Source: Iris pallida
Taxonomy: Eukaryota; Streptophyta; Magnoliopsida; Asparagales; Iridaceae
Reading direction: 5' to 3'
DNA length: 64,000 nt
NCBI GenBank assembly: GCA_029216955.1
Contig: JANAVB010005597.1
Location: forward strand, 45,927,480 to 45,991,479
This document shows, piece by piece, positions 45,934 through 58,615 of this stretch. The notes under the pieces are model-generated. The model did not search any database. It saw nothing but the letters and a program-made list of their open reading frames with translations, and was not told the DNA's origin. The translations under genes and the position numbers were made by a program. Each line of letters opens with the position of its first letter. Position 1 is the first letter of the stretch.

Positions 45934-48900
45934 TGTCACGCCCCGACCCGGAATCATCGTCCTCGCACCAAAGCTAACACTCCGACTAAGTGTTTTATAG
46001 ATCGTTTCACGATCTCGTCCCACCAACGTTATTCAGTTTCACACTATCTCGCAAGCTTTTCACTAACATTTCAAGTCTTCCCTGCAGCTCGATTTAAATT
46101 TTATATACGACTCGATTTGGATTCATACCAATATTCAAGGCGTCCCGAAGATATATGTATTTTGACCAATTCCAGTGGTAGCAAATTGGAACAAAGCTGA
46201 CAGATAAATTTTAATCCTATGCTTGCCATCTCGTACTCTCGATCAGACTTATCCTTAGCAACTGTTCTCAAAATTTCATCGCATATACATGTTGATACAC
46301 ACGCGATTCATTCAACAAAGTCATTGCACGCGACGCGATTCAAAATCGTATTTCTCATTTCGTATATTTTATCGGAACTATCAATTCTATGCGTCGCGTC
46401 AAGCCGTCGCGCATCTGATCGCAACGATCCTCCGCAACGCCTTGCGTTCGAAGTTGCCACTCAACTATTTCCGAAGTCTGGCTATGCACTTATCTCGATA
46501 CGTTTTTCTTTGTTGACTTGCAAATGTATCAACATTCAGGGCTACGCCCGCTAGGTTACTTTTCCAGGCGCCGTACTTAACTTCTCCCGACGTAACTTTA
46601 AATTAACATTGCACAAAGGCCACAATCTATCCGACATGAAAGTTTACAGCAAGGCGACAGTGCTCAAGGAACCGATCGCCTTAGCATGAAGGTCTTTACG
46701 ACGCATCTTACATCCGATTTCCTAACGAGTAGGAATTCACTATCCAAATTCCCAACTTATCCATCTCGCAACATCGAATATAAGTTCGATTCACACAAGC
46801 TCAATTGCAAGGTGAATCCGAATCTAACAACATGACTCGTAAGTCATTTCTTTATCATTCTCTCTCGTGCATAGCACGACTCTCACAATCGCCTATCCGA
46901 ATCACCAAGTCCGTTGGTGAATTTCAAGTTCTATCGTCGACCAACATAACCATTCAAGCATTCATCCGACGAATACTCAAAATCCATCTATATCATTCTC
47001 AATCGAAAGTTGTTCCAACAATTCTCGATCACCTAGACTTACCATCAATATGCACCGCGTTATATTTGTTATCGGTGCAATCTCATATGCGATATCGCAT
47101 GGGTCATCTTACGGTCTGCAGCATTAATTTGATTTGGCGGTCAAGTCTTCTAGGGTCAGCTGCCCCGAAGCTACGCTCGATAACTGTGGATCATCACCGA
47201 AGGACAGTATACTACGAACCATGCTATATCTTATTTCGGAGCCAAATCATGTTTCGACGATTCTATGCAACTACCCAACTTCGGACAAAACTGTTTCTAT
47301 CAGCGCAACTGATGCGCAACTATCTTCCGAGTAAAGCCATGCACTGTCATCGATGATTCCGTAATTTACGAAACATCTATTCGCATCAAGTTCGAGTCTA
47401 TCTTTTTCACGGGTCGACACATGAGATGCTATACGCATCGAGCAATCGTCGATGACTTATAGTCTCGTCTTTGATCAATCACAAAATTTACGATCAACCA
47501 AGTTCGTTCATTCTCGTATCCTTACTTACAAAATTTTGATAGCGCAAGGCGCAATCTATTTTGTATTCTCACATCGCGCTTACGTTTTCTTGCGTATCGA
47601 TCTTGATAGTTCATATCAATTTCGATAGCAAGTGGGTCGACTTCGAATGCGTTTCAACGTCGACTTAACTCGCATCGCATACATCCAAGTTCACAACGAA
47701 CTTTTCCATACGCATCTACTCGTTTTTTGATTTACCGCATCCCGCTATACTTCGATCGCGTAACTGAGTTACCGATTATCCAACATCGATCCCTCAAGTT
47801 ATACGATCTCGCCCTCTAAGTTTTACGTATTTTTCAGTCGTACTCAATTGAGTGTCGCCGTAACGTAACCAACTATTTCTTAGGCACGATTACTCACATC
47901 AACCAACTCTTCACCGAAGTCGCATATCGTGCGATTCGGTTACAATTCGCATCGCCTAACATTTCAATCGAAATTGCAAGTTGTGCTATTCGATTCGTCT
48001 CATCCAACATTTCTACAGAGATCGCAAGTCGTGCGACTCATTTGTAAGCTCGAGTTTTCCTTTTCCGTCGATCTGATTATTGCGTCAAGGCATAATCGTT
48101 TCGCTAGTCTCGGTCGTCCGACCAACTTATAACTTCCGTCCGGCATATCGTTCATCGATACAAGTCTCGTCTTATCGTCCCAACCGATTTTTCGAAGAAC
48201 ACTTGCATCAACATATTGCTATACAAATTTTCAATCGAGTCTCGGTACTCCCCTGTCCGTTGCGAACAAATCTTCCGCAATTCTAATAACGCGTCGATAT
48301 AATTCATCGCTCAAGTGCTATACCATATACCACTCGAGATCGAGTCATTTATCGCCTACGTGGTATGGCATATACCACTCGGAACTCAAGTCAGTTCCCT
48401 CGTATTATACTTAGTATAGGCCAACGTTCTCTTCCGACTCACGATTTCTGCAGTGATCGTGCTTGATCACAACCGTAACTTTGATTCTATCAAAAATCCG
48501 ACACGATTCGGTCAATGTTCTCGCTTGCCAACATAAGTTTGGTGTGCAACCGAACGATTCGTTCTATCGATTTACGATTTTAATTCTTTCCTTACGTTGC
48601 ATCTCGTGCAACAATTTATTTGATATGCGTTGCACCCTGTACAACAAATTTTACTTTCGATACGCGTTGCACATCGTGCTACGATTTATTTCTGACACTT
48701 TTATTCTACTTTGTACAACGATTCAATTCCAATTTCCTTTGCACTTCGTGCAGCGATTAATTTGATATGCGTTGCACCACGTGCAATGTTATTTACTTTT
48801 CAATATGCGTTGCACATCGTGCAACGATTATTTCCAATATTTACCGTACCTCGTGCAACGAATTACTCTCAACTTTCCAAGTCAACGCACAATCCGTTTA

Positions 48901-49155
48901 ACACATTCGGTATTGGCTTATCACTTCTCACTTTCATTTTAACGCATATTCACCATTACTCGTTGCACTTCGTGCATCATTTTATTTCTCATTCAACATG
49001 TTACATTGCGACAACATCTCAAATCGTATTTCACAATTTGTTGCGCTTGCAGCAACTAACATTTTTACGGCTCGTTTGCATTCAATGCAATATACCCCTC
49101 GCGACTTTCTTAGCAAACATCGTGTAATTTCCAAAACACATGCGGCAAAATTACA
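45934..49155. repeat. Left portion of the insertion: non-coding, TCG/GTGCAAC-word rich
   Basis: About 3.2 kb, non-coding, unusually rich in TCG, ATCG and CGTTGCAC/GTGCAACG words, with a cluster of GTTGCACNNCGTGCAAC-like short dyads at 48590-48990. Numerous short plus-strand ORFs result from low stop frequency in this composition and show no domains. An 11-bp inverted repeat, ATCGTGTAATT at 49119-49129 and its complement at 49149-49159, lies at the right edge. Confidence 0.5.
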
Positions 49156-49285
49156 CGATTTGTATTAGACTTATTGTATGGAACATCCAGTGCGGCATCG
49201 AGTAGAGTCAAGAGTGATATCAAGTGGTGGTGGGCAACTTTTCGAATTGTAATGAAGCGAGCGTCCAGAAGAAATTGAGCCTAGA

Positions 49286-49297
49286 GCTCTGATACCA
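49286..49297 (-). promoter_or_regulatory. Primer-binding site, initiator-Met tRNA type
   Basis: The minus strand reads TGGTATCAGAGC three bases after the LTR end (49301). This is the standard 12-nt complement of plant initiator tRNA-Met used by many LTR retrotransposons. It fixes the orientation of this element as minus and marks 49301-51684 as its 5' LTR. Confidence 0.92.
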
Positions 49298-49300
49298 ATT

Positions 49301-51684
49301 TGTCACGTCCCGACCCAGAATCACCCGAATCATCGTCCTCGCAGGGGGTGTGATGCCGCACGAGCCTGGAGTTGCGCTCGTGCAAGGCAAGATGACAAGT
49401 TCTCAAATGGTTATCTTTTGATTCGATATTTAACAACGAAAGGAAACAGAGTATACGAAATAAATTCTCTTTATTGATATCCGAAACAGAGATTACAATG
49501 GCTTTCGATAGCCTAACAATACATGCCGGATTGGCTACAACACTCAGGTTCTCTCTTGTCCACAAAGGATTTTATCGTTCCATACATCATGCCTTCTATA
49601 TCTCGGCCGCATCAATCCAGCTGCGTAGTCCGAGCGTCAATGCGATAGCACGCTTCAATGCGCTTCGGCATTCCAAGCCTTAAAACGTTCAAGCAACGCT
49701 TCGCCGCGAGCAATCCATTCCCTGTACCCTGCATGAAGCTGGTGGGGGATCAGTACGTTCGTCCTCGCATGTACTGAAACAAAGCTCATCTTTCCAAACC
49801 GACATTTTAATATTTATGTTGAATCATGCAACTTAGCTTATGATCTTGCTATGTTCTCCTTAGTGTCAATTTCATGGCATCTTCGAAAGCATAAAGCATG
49901 TTATCATAGCAGCATGTTATCGAATTGAATAGACAAACAAACAAGCAATCTCATGTTTGATTCGTGGCGTGACTTACCAAGTCGACGCACTCGCCCTTAC
50001 ACCGACGCAAGGTGAATACGCCGTAATCATTCCCTGTCATGTTATTGTGCATCTCTAAGCAGGATCTCTATGCGGGACGCATATGCGCCTACACTTTCAA
50101 TCCATCGTTCCTTAACTATATGAGGGCCGTTGGCGTATCCGCGCCGGAATGGACTAAAGGAGTTTCTATCTTTTCTCTCCTTCTTTTCTCTCTATTTGTC
50201 GGGCTGCCCGGCGTTGGGTTGCGGGCCCAACAACCGAAACGTTCCCGCTGCATGCCATCATTTGCGGCTTTTCCCATCTATAAGACGAGCGCTACTCGTT
50301 TAAGGATGTGCGCCTACAAAGATTATTCGAATCCCTCCGCGGCCAATCGGTTCCGGGGCGCTCCTCCGACATTTAACCGTTTTGGGGGAAACACCCGTGC
50401 ACGGGCTATTATCACAATTTAATTTCGAGCCCATTCCAATCGACCATACAATGCCCTATCATTCAAGTAATCAAATTCAAACAACCAAACATAGTCTTGA
50501 GTCCGAGACTCAGACTTATCGTCTCGCATCTCTTTCGTTAACTTTCTGTGTTCTTACATTTCATACTTCGTTTCAATGATTCAATGGCATCGTGCCTCAA
50601 CTCAATGCTCGTCAACCGAACGACCCGAAGGTCTTGAACACCTTTCGAGGTACCATGTCATATCCGACAGTTCCGCCACATTCATGCCACAACTGTATTC
50701 TCTCGCAACGAAGCCATCTTTTATTATCCCGTGCACGTAGGCACGTTTCGACCGTATCCCTATGTTCTATAACTTAGCATTCAATGTTCGGAGCTTGCGC
50801 GCTAGGGTGCTCGTCTATTGTCTTTCAATGTTCTAGCCGTCTAACTCGTGCAGCAAAGGCACGATATGGTTCGTGCACTAAGGCACTCGCCGATTACAGT
50901 TATCCCATGTTCTTACGGCTTGCGCACCGAGGCGCTCGCCTTAGCGATATCCAATGTTCCATAGTGACTCGTGCATTTGATGCACGTTTTATTTCAATTG
51001 TTCTAACTTAGTGTTCGACTCACACTATGATTTATCTCCGATCGGACCACGCCCGTGGCATCGATAGGTTAACTTTAGCATACAATGATATATTTGACTT
51101 ATCGAATGAAGGAGTAAAAAGAAGTCAATCCTCCCACCTTGAGTCGATATGCCTTTGTCGTTTCGCCGAGCCGGTGCGGCTCGATTTCCTAACTTCGTTG
51201 CACGACCACTCTCCTGACTTAGCCATTCGAGCACTTTGTGCTTCATTGAATCATACGTCCAATTTTCCTTAGCGTGCCCAAGTCTCGGCCCGTCGTAAGG
51301 CGATGATTTGATTTCGCGGACCCCTTACTAAATATTGCAAAAGATCGACCTCTAATATTTTCTCGTCAAAGTATAACCTGCACACGAAACCAACTAAAAT
51401 TAATACTTGCAACGATTCGGACTTGCGCCTTGGTCGATTCGATTTCTTAGAATCTTCGAGCCGATTCAACGCACTCATCCTTCGGGGCAACGCGGCGCTT
51501 CGCAACGATTCAACTCGATGCATTCTTTCAGGACAAGGCAACTCTTCGTATCGACTTAGTTCAATGCGTTGCTCGGGATAACTTAACTCTCGTATCGTTT
51601 TGCATCGATACATTTCCTTTGCGTCAATGCGACTCGTTGAGTCAACGCTTCAGCGTAATGCGCCGTGCGGAGCGGGGCATTACA
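49301..51684 (-). repeat. 5' LTR (2384 bp) of the insertion
   Basis: Minus-strand ends TGTAATGCCCCGC and GGGACGTGACA. It contains short dyads of the CTCGTGCAGCAAAGGCACGA type between about 50700 and 51000, similar in style to those in the left portion. No coding sequence is supported; the scattered short ORFs lack domains. Confidence 0.8.
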
Positions 51685-53551
51685 CTCGTGTCCTCGGAGG
51701 TGTGGATGACCCATCCGAGTTGTCCGATACGGTCTATCCCAGTATCAGACCAAGCTAGTCTAGGTTATCATGGCTGTTCTACTGCTAAGCTATACTACTC
51801 ATGGTTATACAATTTAAAATAAATTAAATACAATAAAACCCAGAAGAGATGGCAAGAGCCGCCGATGAGCAAGGGATACTTGCCTAGAGGGCTCGGCTAG
51901 GTAAGCAAGTCTTCGGCAGTCGCGATCCAAGCTAGCACGCCAATCGAGATCCTCGGAACACAACACAAAATAAACAATCATTAGCATTAATAATAAAATA
52001 ATGAATGGAATCACGGAGGATGGCAGGAGAATATACCGTGTGGGTCCCGCAAGCAGTACGGGGATCGGGCACGGAAAGCGAGGTACGTGAATCGATACGG
52101 ACACGAAAACCGAGACGAGCACGTATATCGAGACGCGCACGAGAATCAAGATGGCACGAATATCGAGATGAACGGGAAACACATACATGTAAATCGAAAC
52201 GTGCATGTAGATCGAGAAAATCATGAATATCAGAATGGTCCACGAACCACGCGACACGCAAACCGAGGCGAGCACGTAAATCGAAACGACCCAAGTCCAA
52301 GGAGCACGTAAATCGATACGGCATACAAATCGAGCTGCGTACGCAAATCGATGCGGTGCGGAGTCCAATGCGGCACACAAATCGAGACGATCATGCAAAT
52401 CGATGCATGTACGCGAATCGATGCGGCACAAAAATCAAGAAAGACATAAAGGCCGAGGTACGGAAAATGAGACGGTGCACAAACCGAGATGGCACGTTGC
52501 CCAAGGCAGTATGGGGCTCGAGGCGTACCGCTGCCCAAGGCAGCACGCAGATCGGGGTGGCACGGGAACCGAGACAGCACACAAATCGAGGTGCACGTCC
52601 CGAGAAGCACGGAGAACGGGGAAACGTGCAAGTCAAGGGTGCACGCGCCCCGAGGAGAGCGAGACGCCCAAGGCTGCACACTGCTCGAGCAGCACGGGGC
52701 CCAAGGGCGACCCGCCACTCGAGGCTGGCACGGCCAGAAAGGCTCGTCGTCACCAGGAAAGAAAAAGAGGGAAGACGGAGGAGTACACAGAGAGGGGCGG
52801 AGGAGCTCGGGGCTCGGCCATGTCGCGACGGCTCCGGACGGAGGAGACAAAGAGAGAGGGGAGGCCGGAGGAGTGGCTCACCGACGACGGAGGGAGGATG
52901 GAGATGGCGACAATGACGATGGTGGCGGCGCTGGAAGTGGTGGCGCTGGCGGTGGTGGCAGTAAGTGGTGGCGGAGATGATGACGGTGGTGCTGGCGGCT
53001 GAAGGGAGCTGCCACGGCGAGGGGGTGGCGGTGACCGGCCATGTAGATGGTGGTGGAGGGAAGCAGTGGTGGTGGAGGTGACTGATGGCAGTGGCGATGG
53101 CGGTGCTGGAGGGTGATGGCGGCGGTGGTGAGGGCTGGAGACGGGGGCGACCATGGCGAGGGTGGCGGATGGAGGTGGCAGTGGTGGGAGATGGTGGCAC
53201 CGCAGCAAGGGGGAGGAGGCCGAGAGGGAGGAGAGAGGGGCTGGGGGTGAGTGAGTGAGTGAAGAGAGAGAGATGAAAATTGGGGAGAGGGGTTGTGTTG
53301 TTCGTGGGAGAGAGAGAGAGAGAGGATTGTTATGTGAGGGGTGAGGGGGAGTGATGTGAGGGGTTAGGTAGGGGATTTAGATATTTTGGCGCGGGGTAGA
53401 TTTAGGATCAAGAAAATAATAGTAGCAATAATAAAAATGAGAAAAATTTACCTCCAATAATTTAATAATAAAATTTTAACAATACCAAATTTTAAAATCC
53501 TCGTAATACAATAATACGGTCATATACGTATTTCAAAATAGGAACATTACA

Positions 53552-54904
53552 TCCTACCCACCTTACAAAAATTTCGTCCTCGAAATTTCAAAATTATAAA
53601 AGTAAGGTTTTCAAAACTAGTACATATACATCGGCCATGAAAACTCTACCCACCTTACAGAAATCAAGTAATACAATAAGAAACGAACAAAATCCCAATA
53701 TGAAAACATCAAAGGGAACAAGGTCTAGCTAAATAAATCAACTCGTAAGGTAAATCCAAAACATCGAAAGAATCTCGAAAATCAAGGTCTCGCATACACG
53801 AAATAATCCCATAAATCAAAACAAGTATAGAATGTCGAAAACAATGTCAGAAAACGTAAAATTCCAACTGCATAAAGAAAAATAATAAATCCACATAAAA
53901 TCATAAAATACAGGATATCTGTCTCGAACCGATGACCGTAGTTTCCTAATATCCGAAAAATGTGTGTCATGATCATTCCTTGCCACGCCATCCGAAATGG
54001 CTGCAAAAGATGCATCAGGGCACTATAATCGAGCGGTTGTAACTTTCGTTACCACGCCGTCAAGGTATATTAGGGTCACCGGAACTCTCGACAAATACCC
54101 AAAAACGAATCAAATCCATAACTCACATATCCAAATCACTAAAATCACAAAAATCTCTAACAATATAACGAGAGTCCTAGAAAAACAATCAAAATCCAAA
54201 ATCCAGGTGAATCACAACACACATCCAAAAATATCTTTAATAATAACCACAAGATAGCTTTTCTAGAAAAATACTCCATATCCATAGGAAAATACTCCAA
54301 ATCAAGAATCCATATCAAAACATGATATATAGAAGGTATATCTATAATCAAAATAATATCTGAAATAGATAATCATGAGTGCAAAACTGTCCGGAATCAA
54401 GAAAGCCGAATCGATACGAGAATATCCCTCGGATACTCAACAAATGTTAAAATATCCAATCTCAGAGTCCTGATGAAATCTTTATCCTACAGCAATCCAG
54501 CCAACGCTCGAAGAGGGCGATAATGATACTAAGTCAACACGAAGTCAACGCACGAAATGGATAACAGGAAATCAAACAAGACGAAACACCGATAGAGAGT
54601 ACAGAACCCAAGATAAATAATCATATAACCCAATAATGGAGATAACATCTCATCAAATAAGGTGATCGACATGACCAACTATAGGATCATATCTATCAAA
54701 CAAGAATCAGAGGTAGATAATCACGAATAAGACATGGCCAAGCAAGATAGGTCCAAGTAGAGATAAGGACCAGTTCACAGGTTCAAGGGAGCGAAGACAA
54801 GTGTAACAAGTAGGAATACCAAGGAATAGTGGACAGAGATCAATAATCATGTGATACCCAACAAAATCTTAAAACGAGACCTGCATGGGCCACCACTAAA
54901 ACCT
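53552..54904 (-). other. Internal region 2 of the LARD (non-coding)
   Basis: About 98% identical by eye to 41523-42876, including the polypurine tract and the AGTGGTGGCCCAT leader. No coding domain. Confidence 0.8.
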
Positions 54905-57009
54905 TGTCACGCCCCAGTACCAGAATACGGGGGCGGACATAGGCCAGCTACACCGTATAAGGTACGAATACGCTATACGGCGATGACGGCTGTCAAGTCT
55001 TGCTGGGTATCCTAGCATGCAATCAATCTATGGCCTAAATCCGATCTCATGTCCACAGGCAAATCATAATGAAACAATATCAAGAGAGATAATCATATGG
55101 AAAGCAGGGAATACATATATGATAATCAGAAATCCATAGTACAGAATAATAATGTAGACTAGTATACCTTCCCACAGTCCCTAGCATGGCCGGGAACTGA
55201 AGCACATCCTCCAAGTCGAGTCTGGAAGATCCCCAGGGTCGGTCTCAGGCAATCTAGGAACAATCCAGGGTTGGTCAGGCCAACCGTAGCAAGTACCAGA
55301 AATGAAGGCTCAAGGACGGACGAAGAAAACCAGCAGGATAAAATGTGACAGAAATAGCATCTAAAAATAGTAAATAAGGTAAGGGATCGTGCGGTACCAA
55401 CGCATGATTACAGAATAAAAGACAGCAATCCAACTACTAATACGTAAGTAACCAACAATCATCACAGTCATCCTAACATCCACTAATGCTTGCATCGCTA
55501 ACTGGAACTCGTAGTCTGTCATCGGAATGGTAACTCACCCCTACATCAAACAAGAACAAGAGAATGAATTACCGCACCGGGACAGCGTTACGCACCAGCC
55601 AGCTTAGCAAACAACAAGCCATACAATTTATATGAATAAGCGGCCACTCAAAATGCCTACGGCTCTCTATGTAGAGGTTGGGTTACCCCAACAATATAAT
55701 ATAGGAATCCTCAGATCGTGCTGTCCCAGCAGGGCTAGCGGGGCCAATTATAGCATGTAGGAAGAGCACCGATCCCTCATAAGGCCACCGGGCTTGCATG
55801 TCCCCACCGGTCCCTCATAAGGCTACCGTGCCGAGCATGTCATGTATATAATGTATAGTACATAAGTAACCGAATATTGCCATCCACTAGTACGAATGGT
55901 AACAATATCCGTGGCGGCCAACCTACAGGTCATGACTAATGTCTGGGATAAGGCTGGTAATACACGATCTCGGGATTCCGTCCCCCCCAATGCTTCTACC
56001 AGTTTAAGTTGCCTAGATTAAACATACATTTATCCGGAATCACATGCCGTGGTCACATGATCATCCTCCTAGATGTCGCACCTCAGTACGAGAACGCTAA
56101 GTAAGAATCAACCTCGGCACCTATAGTCCCAGTTGTGATCCATCCTTAGTGTTATGCAACAAACAAGCAAGCAATCCTAACCACGCTAAGACTATAGGCC
56201 AACTACCAGATACCCGTGCAGGTAATCATATAATATAGCCAGAATATCAGGATGACATCGCAATGCCATATAATCACGGAAGTAGCACCTCAAAGTGCCA
56301 GTAGACAAGGGGCACCGCAGTGCAAGGTCAGGGCCAGTACCTCAAAGGGTAAGCTGGACTTATAGCACGGATATAAGTAGTCAGGTCTGGGACAAGGACA
56401 AATCTGTCAGTCACAAGAAGTCATCTGCCCACATCGTGGCATGGATATCAGGTCAAGTACAAGATCAAAACCTCTACCACAATAACATCTCAAGCATATA
56501 TGGGAGCCTAGAGTTCCAATCATCCAGTCGGTCTATCCACAAGAGTCTCCCATCCATGATGGAGTGAATATCACGTCAATAAAAACAACCACCAAATACC
56601 AAGCTCATCCCCCTAACAATGCTAGGCCCTCTGACTCACAGGAATCCTCCAAGTCAATGATCACAAGCCACTAGAAAACAAGCCCCTCAACTATCAAGAC
56701 ATAGCAATCAAACCAGGTTCCCCAACTACCAGAATACACAAAGGTACCCAGTTGTGGACGTTTGGGAAGTCGAGTAAAAATCATATAATAATACCCTCGA
56801 TATTCTATTCGTTCCGCAAGACACTCGCACCAATATCAAAATTCATAAGTCCTCAAAGACATATCTGATCAAATTAGAACATCACCAAAGAACTAGCAAC
56901 ACTATCTAAGAATCCACTTAGTCTACCATTATCACTATCTCAATATCATATCTCCGCATAGTCAATCCTCGAATAAGATCATAATCCCAACACATGGGTC
57001 AACACTAAT
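54905..57009 (-). repeat. LARD LTR copy 3, interrupted at 57010
   Basis: Matches 36622-38726 and 42877-44980. It is broken after AACACTAAT by the chromovirus LTR. The continuation, expected to start near CTAATCAA, lies beyond the window. Confidence 0.88.
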
Positions 57010-57432
57010 TGTAAGCCCCTATTTTTCAAATTTTAGTTAAATTAATATTAATTAATTATTAATGTCATTTTTAGCCTTAAAATAATTATTAGGATTTTTA
57101 GGGATTTTTTTAGAATTTTTAAATAATTTTTATATGAGTTTTTAATACTAAAATATTGATTTGTAATTTTCTAAATTGTTTTAATATAGTTTTGTAATAA
57201 TTAGAATTATTTTAATATCAGTTTGTAATTACTTAATTGTTTTTAAGTGTGGAATGCAAATTATATTTGCATTTGACAACTGCTAGGACCTATGTGTTAT
57301 TTTCTAAACTATAGGGGCCTAAACGTAAAACCCTAAACTACCCACCCCCGACGACCAGACTGCCCGACGACCGACGACCGACCTGCCCCCGCCATTTTCG
57401 GCCGCCCAACCGACCTAGGACCGACTCAACCC

Positions 57433-57444
57433 CCCTATAAATAA
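57433..57444 (+). promoter_or_regulatory. TATA box in the chromovirus LTR
   Basis: CTATAAATAAC in the U3 region, about 425 bp from the LTR start, followed by a C-rich leader. It is the likely start site for genomic RNA of the + strand element. Confidence 0.6.
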
Positions 57445-58059
57445 CCCCCCCTCTCCCCTCAGCTCGACCATCACCACCACGACCGCTCACAGCCCCCCCT
57501 TTCTTCCCCGACGACCCTAACCCTAACCCTAGCTCCGGCGAGCCTCGCCCAGCCTCACCGTCGACCCTCACAGCCCCCAACCGCCGTCGACGAGTTCGCC
57601 GCAGCGGGCTGAGTCGATCGTCCCTACTCCGCCACCGCCCCGACGCCTACTCCGCCGGCCAGCACTCTCAAACCCCCCGACTAGCCGGACACGTACGTGT
57701 CAGTTTGTCTTCGTATCTATTTGTGTCTCGATTTAGCATGGGTGACTCGCCAGGACACGGGTGATCCTTTGGTAAGCTTGGACACGTAAATCGATGCTCG
57801 TGCGTGTCGTGCATAGCATGGACACACAGACTCTGTGTCCCAAACTGTCAGGACACAGAGCGATATTTCGTGTTACTGTTTTTAACAACTAAAACCTAAA
57901 TAAAAATAACTCGAGCCCCACCCTAACAGCAAGCCCGCTCAGGCCCACTGGCCAGCGGGTGGGGCTCTAAGTCTTCACCCTCTAACAGAGGGCCGAGTTC
58001 GAGCCCTCTGTTTGTGTTTGTTTTGTTTCCTTTTCTTTTTCTTTCTTTTCTTTTTGTTA

Positions 58060-58615
<556 letters not shown>

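Larger units (their letters stand above)
45934..51684 (-). mobile_element. LTR-element insertion (5751 bp) with 5-bp target duplication and one clear LTR
   Basis: Starts TGTCACGCCCCGACCC and ends GGGGCATTACA, flanked by ctcgt at 45929-45933 and 51685-51689. The empty site is visible at about 39675. The right LTR is 49301-51684 (2384 bp), with a canonical initiator-Met primer-binding site next to it. The left portion shares only its first roughly 35 bp with the right LTR (CGACCCGGAATCATCGTCC), after which they diverge. No gag or pol was recognised anywhere in the insertion. This may be a non-autonomous element whose second LTR is rearranged, with a candidate border near 49155. Confidence 0.8.
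42877..53551 (-). repeat. LARD LTR copy 2, interrupted by the 45934-51684 insertion
   Basis: Left part 42877-45933 matches 36622-39678. The right part, 51690-53551, matches about 39679-41522. Joined length is about 4919 bp. It ends in the same ACATTACA plus polypurine tract (53552-53566) as copy 1. Confidence 0.88.
36622..57009 (-). mobile_element. Non-coding LARD-like LTR retrotransposon in LTR-int-LTR-int-LTR arrangement
   Basis: Three LTR copies begin at 36622, 42877 and 54905 (TGTCAYGCCCCAGTACCAG on the plus strand, which is the LTR's 3' end on the minus strand). They are separated by internal regions of about 1354 bp (41523-42876 and 53552-54904). On the minus strand each complete LTR starts TGTAATGTTCC, preceded by a purine tract. 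No gag or pol is present, so any movement would need proteins supplied in trans. The middle LTR is interrupted at 45934 and the third at 57010. Two internals shared between three LTRs suggests unequal recombination between LTRs of neighbouring copies. Confidence 0.85.

Noticed and set aside
46805..47356. 183-aa ORF and neighbouring plus-strand ORFs in 45.9-49.1 kb
   Set aside because: They overlap in several frames, have no recognisable domain, and lie in TCG-rich DNA inside an LTR-element insertion.
57522..57540. CCCTAACCCTAACCCTA, and CCCTAACCCTAAC in SQE exon 1, as telomeric repeats
   Set aside because: Only two or three hexamers, in a C-rich LTR leader and in coding sequence. Not an array, and the plant telomere repeat is a heptamer.
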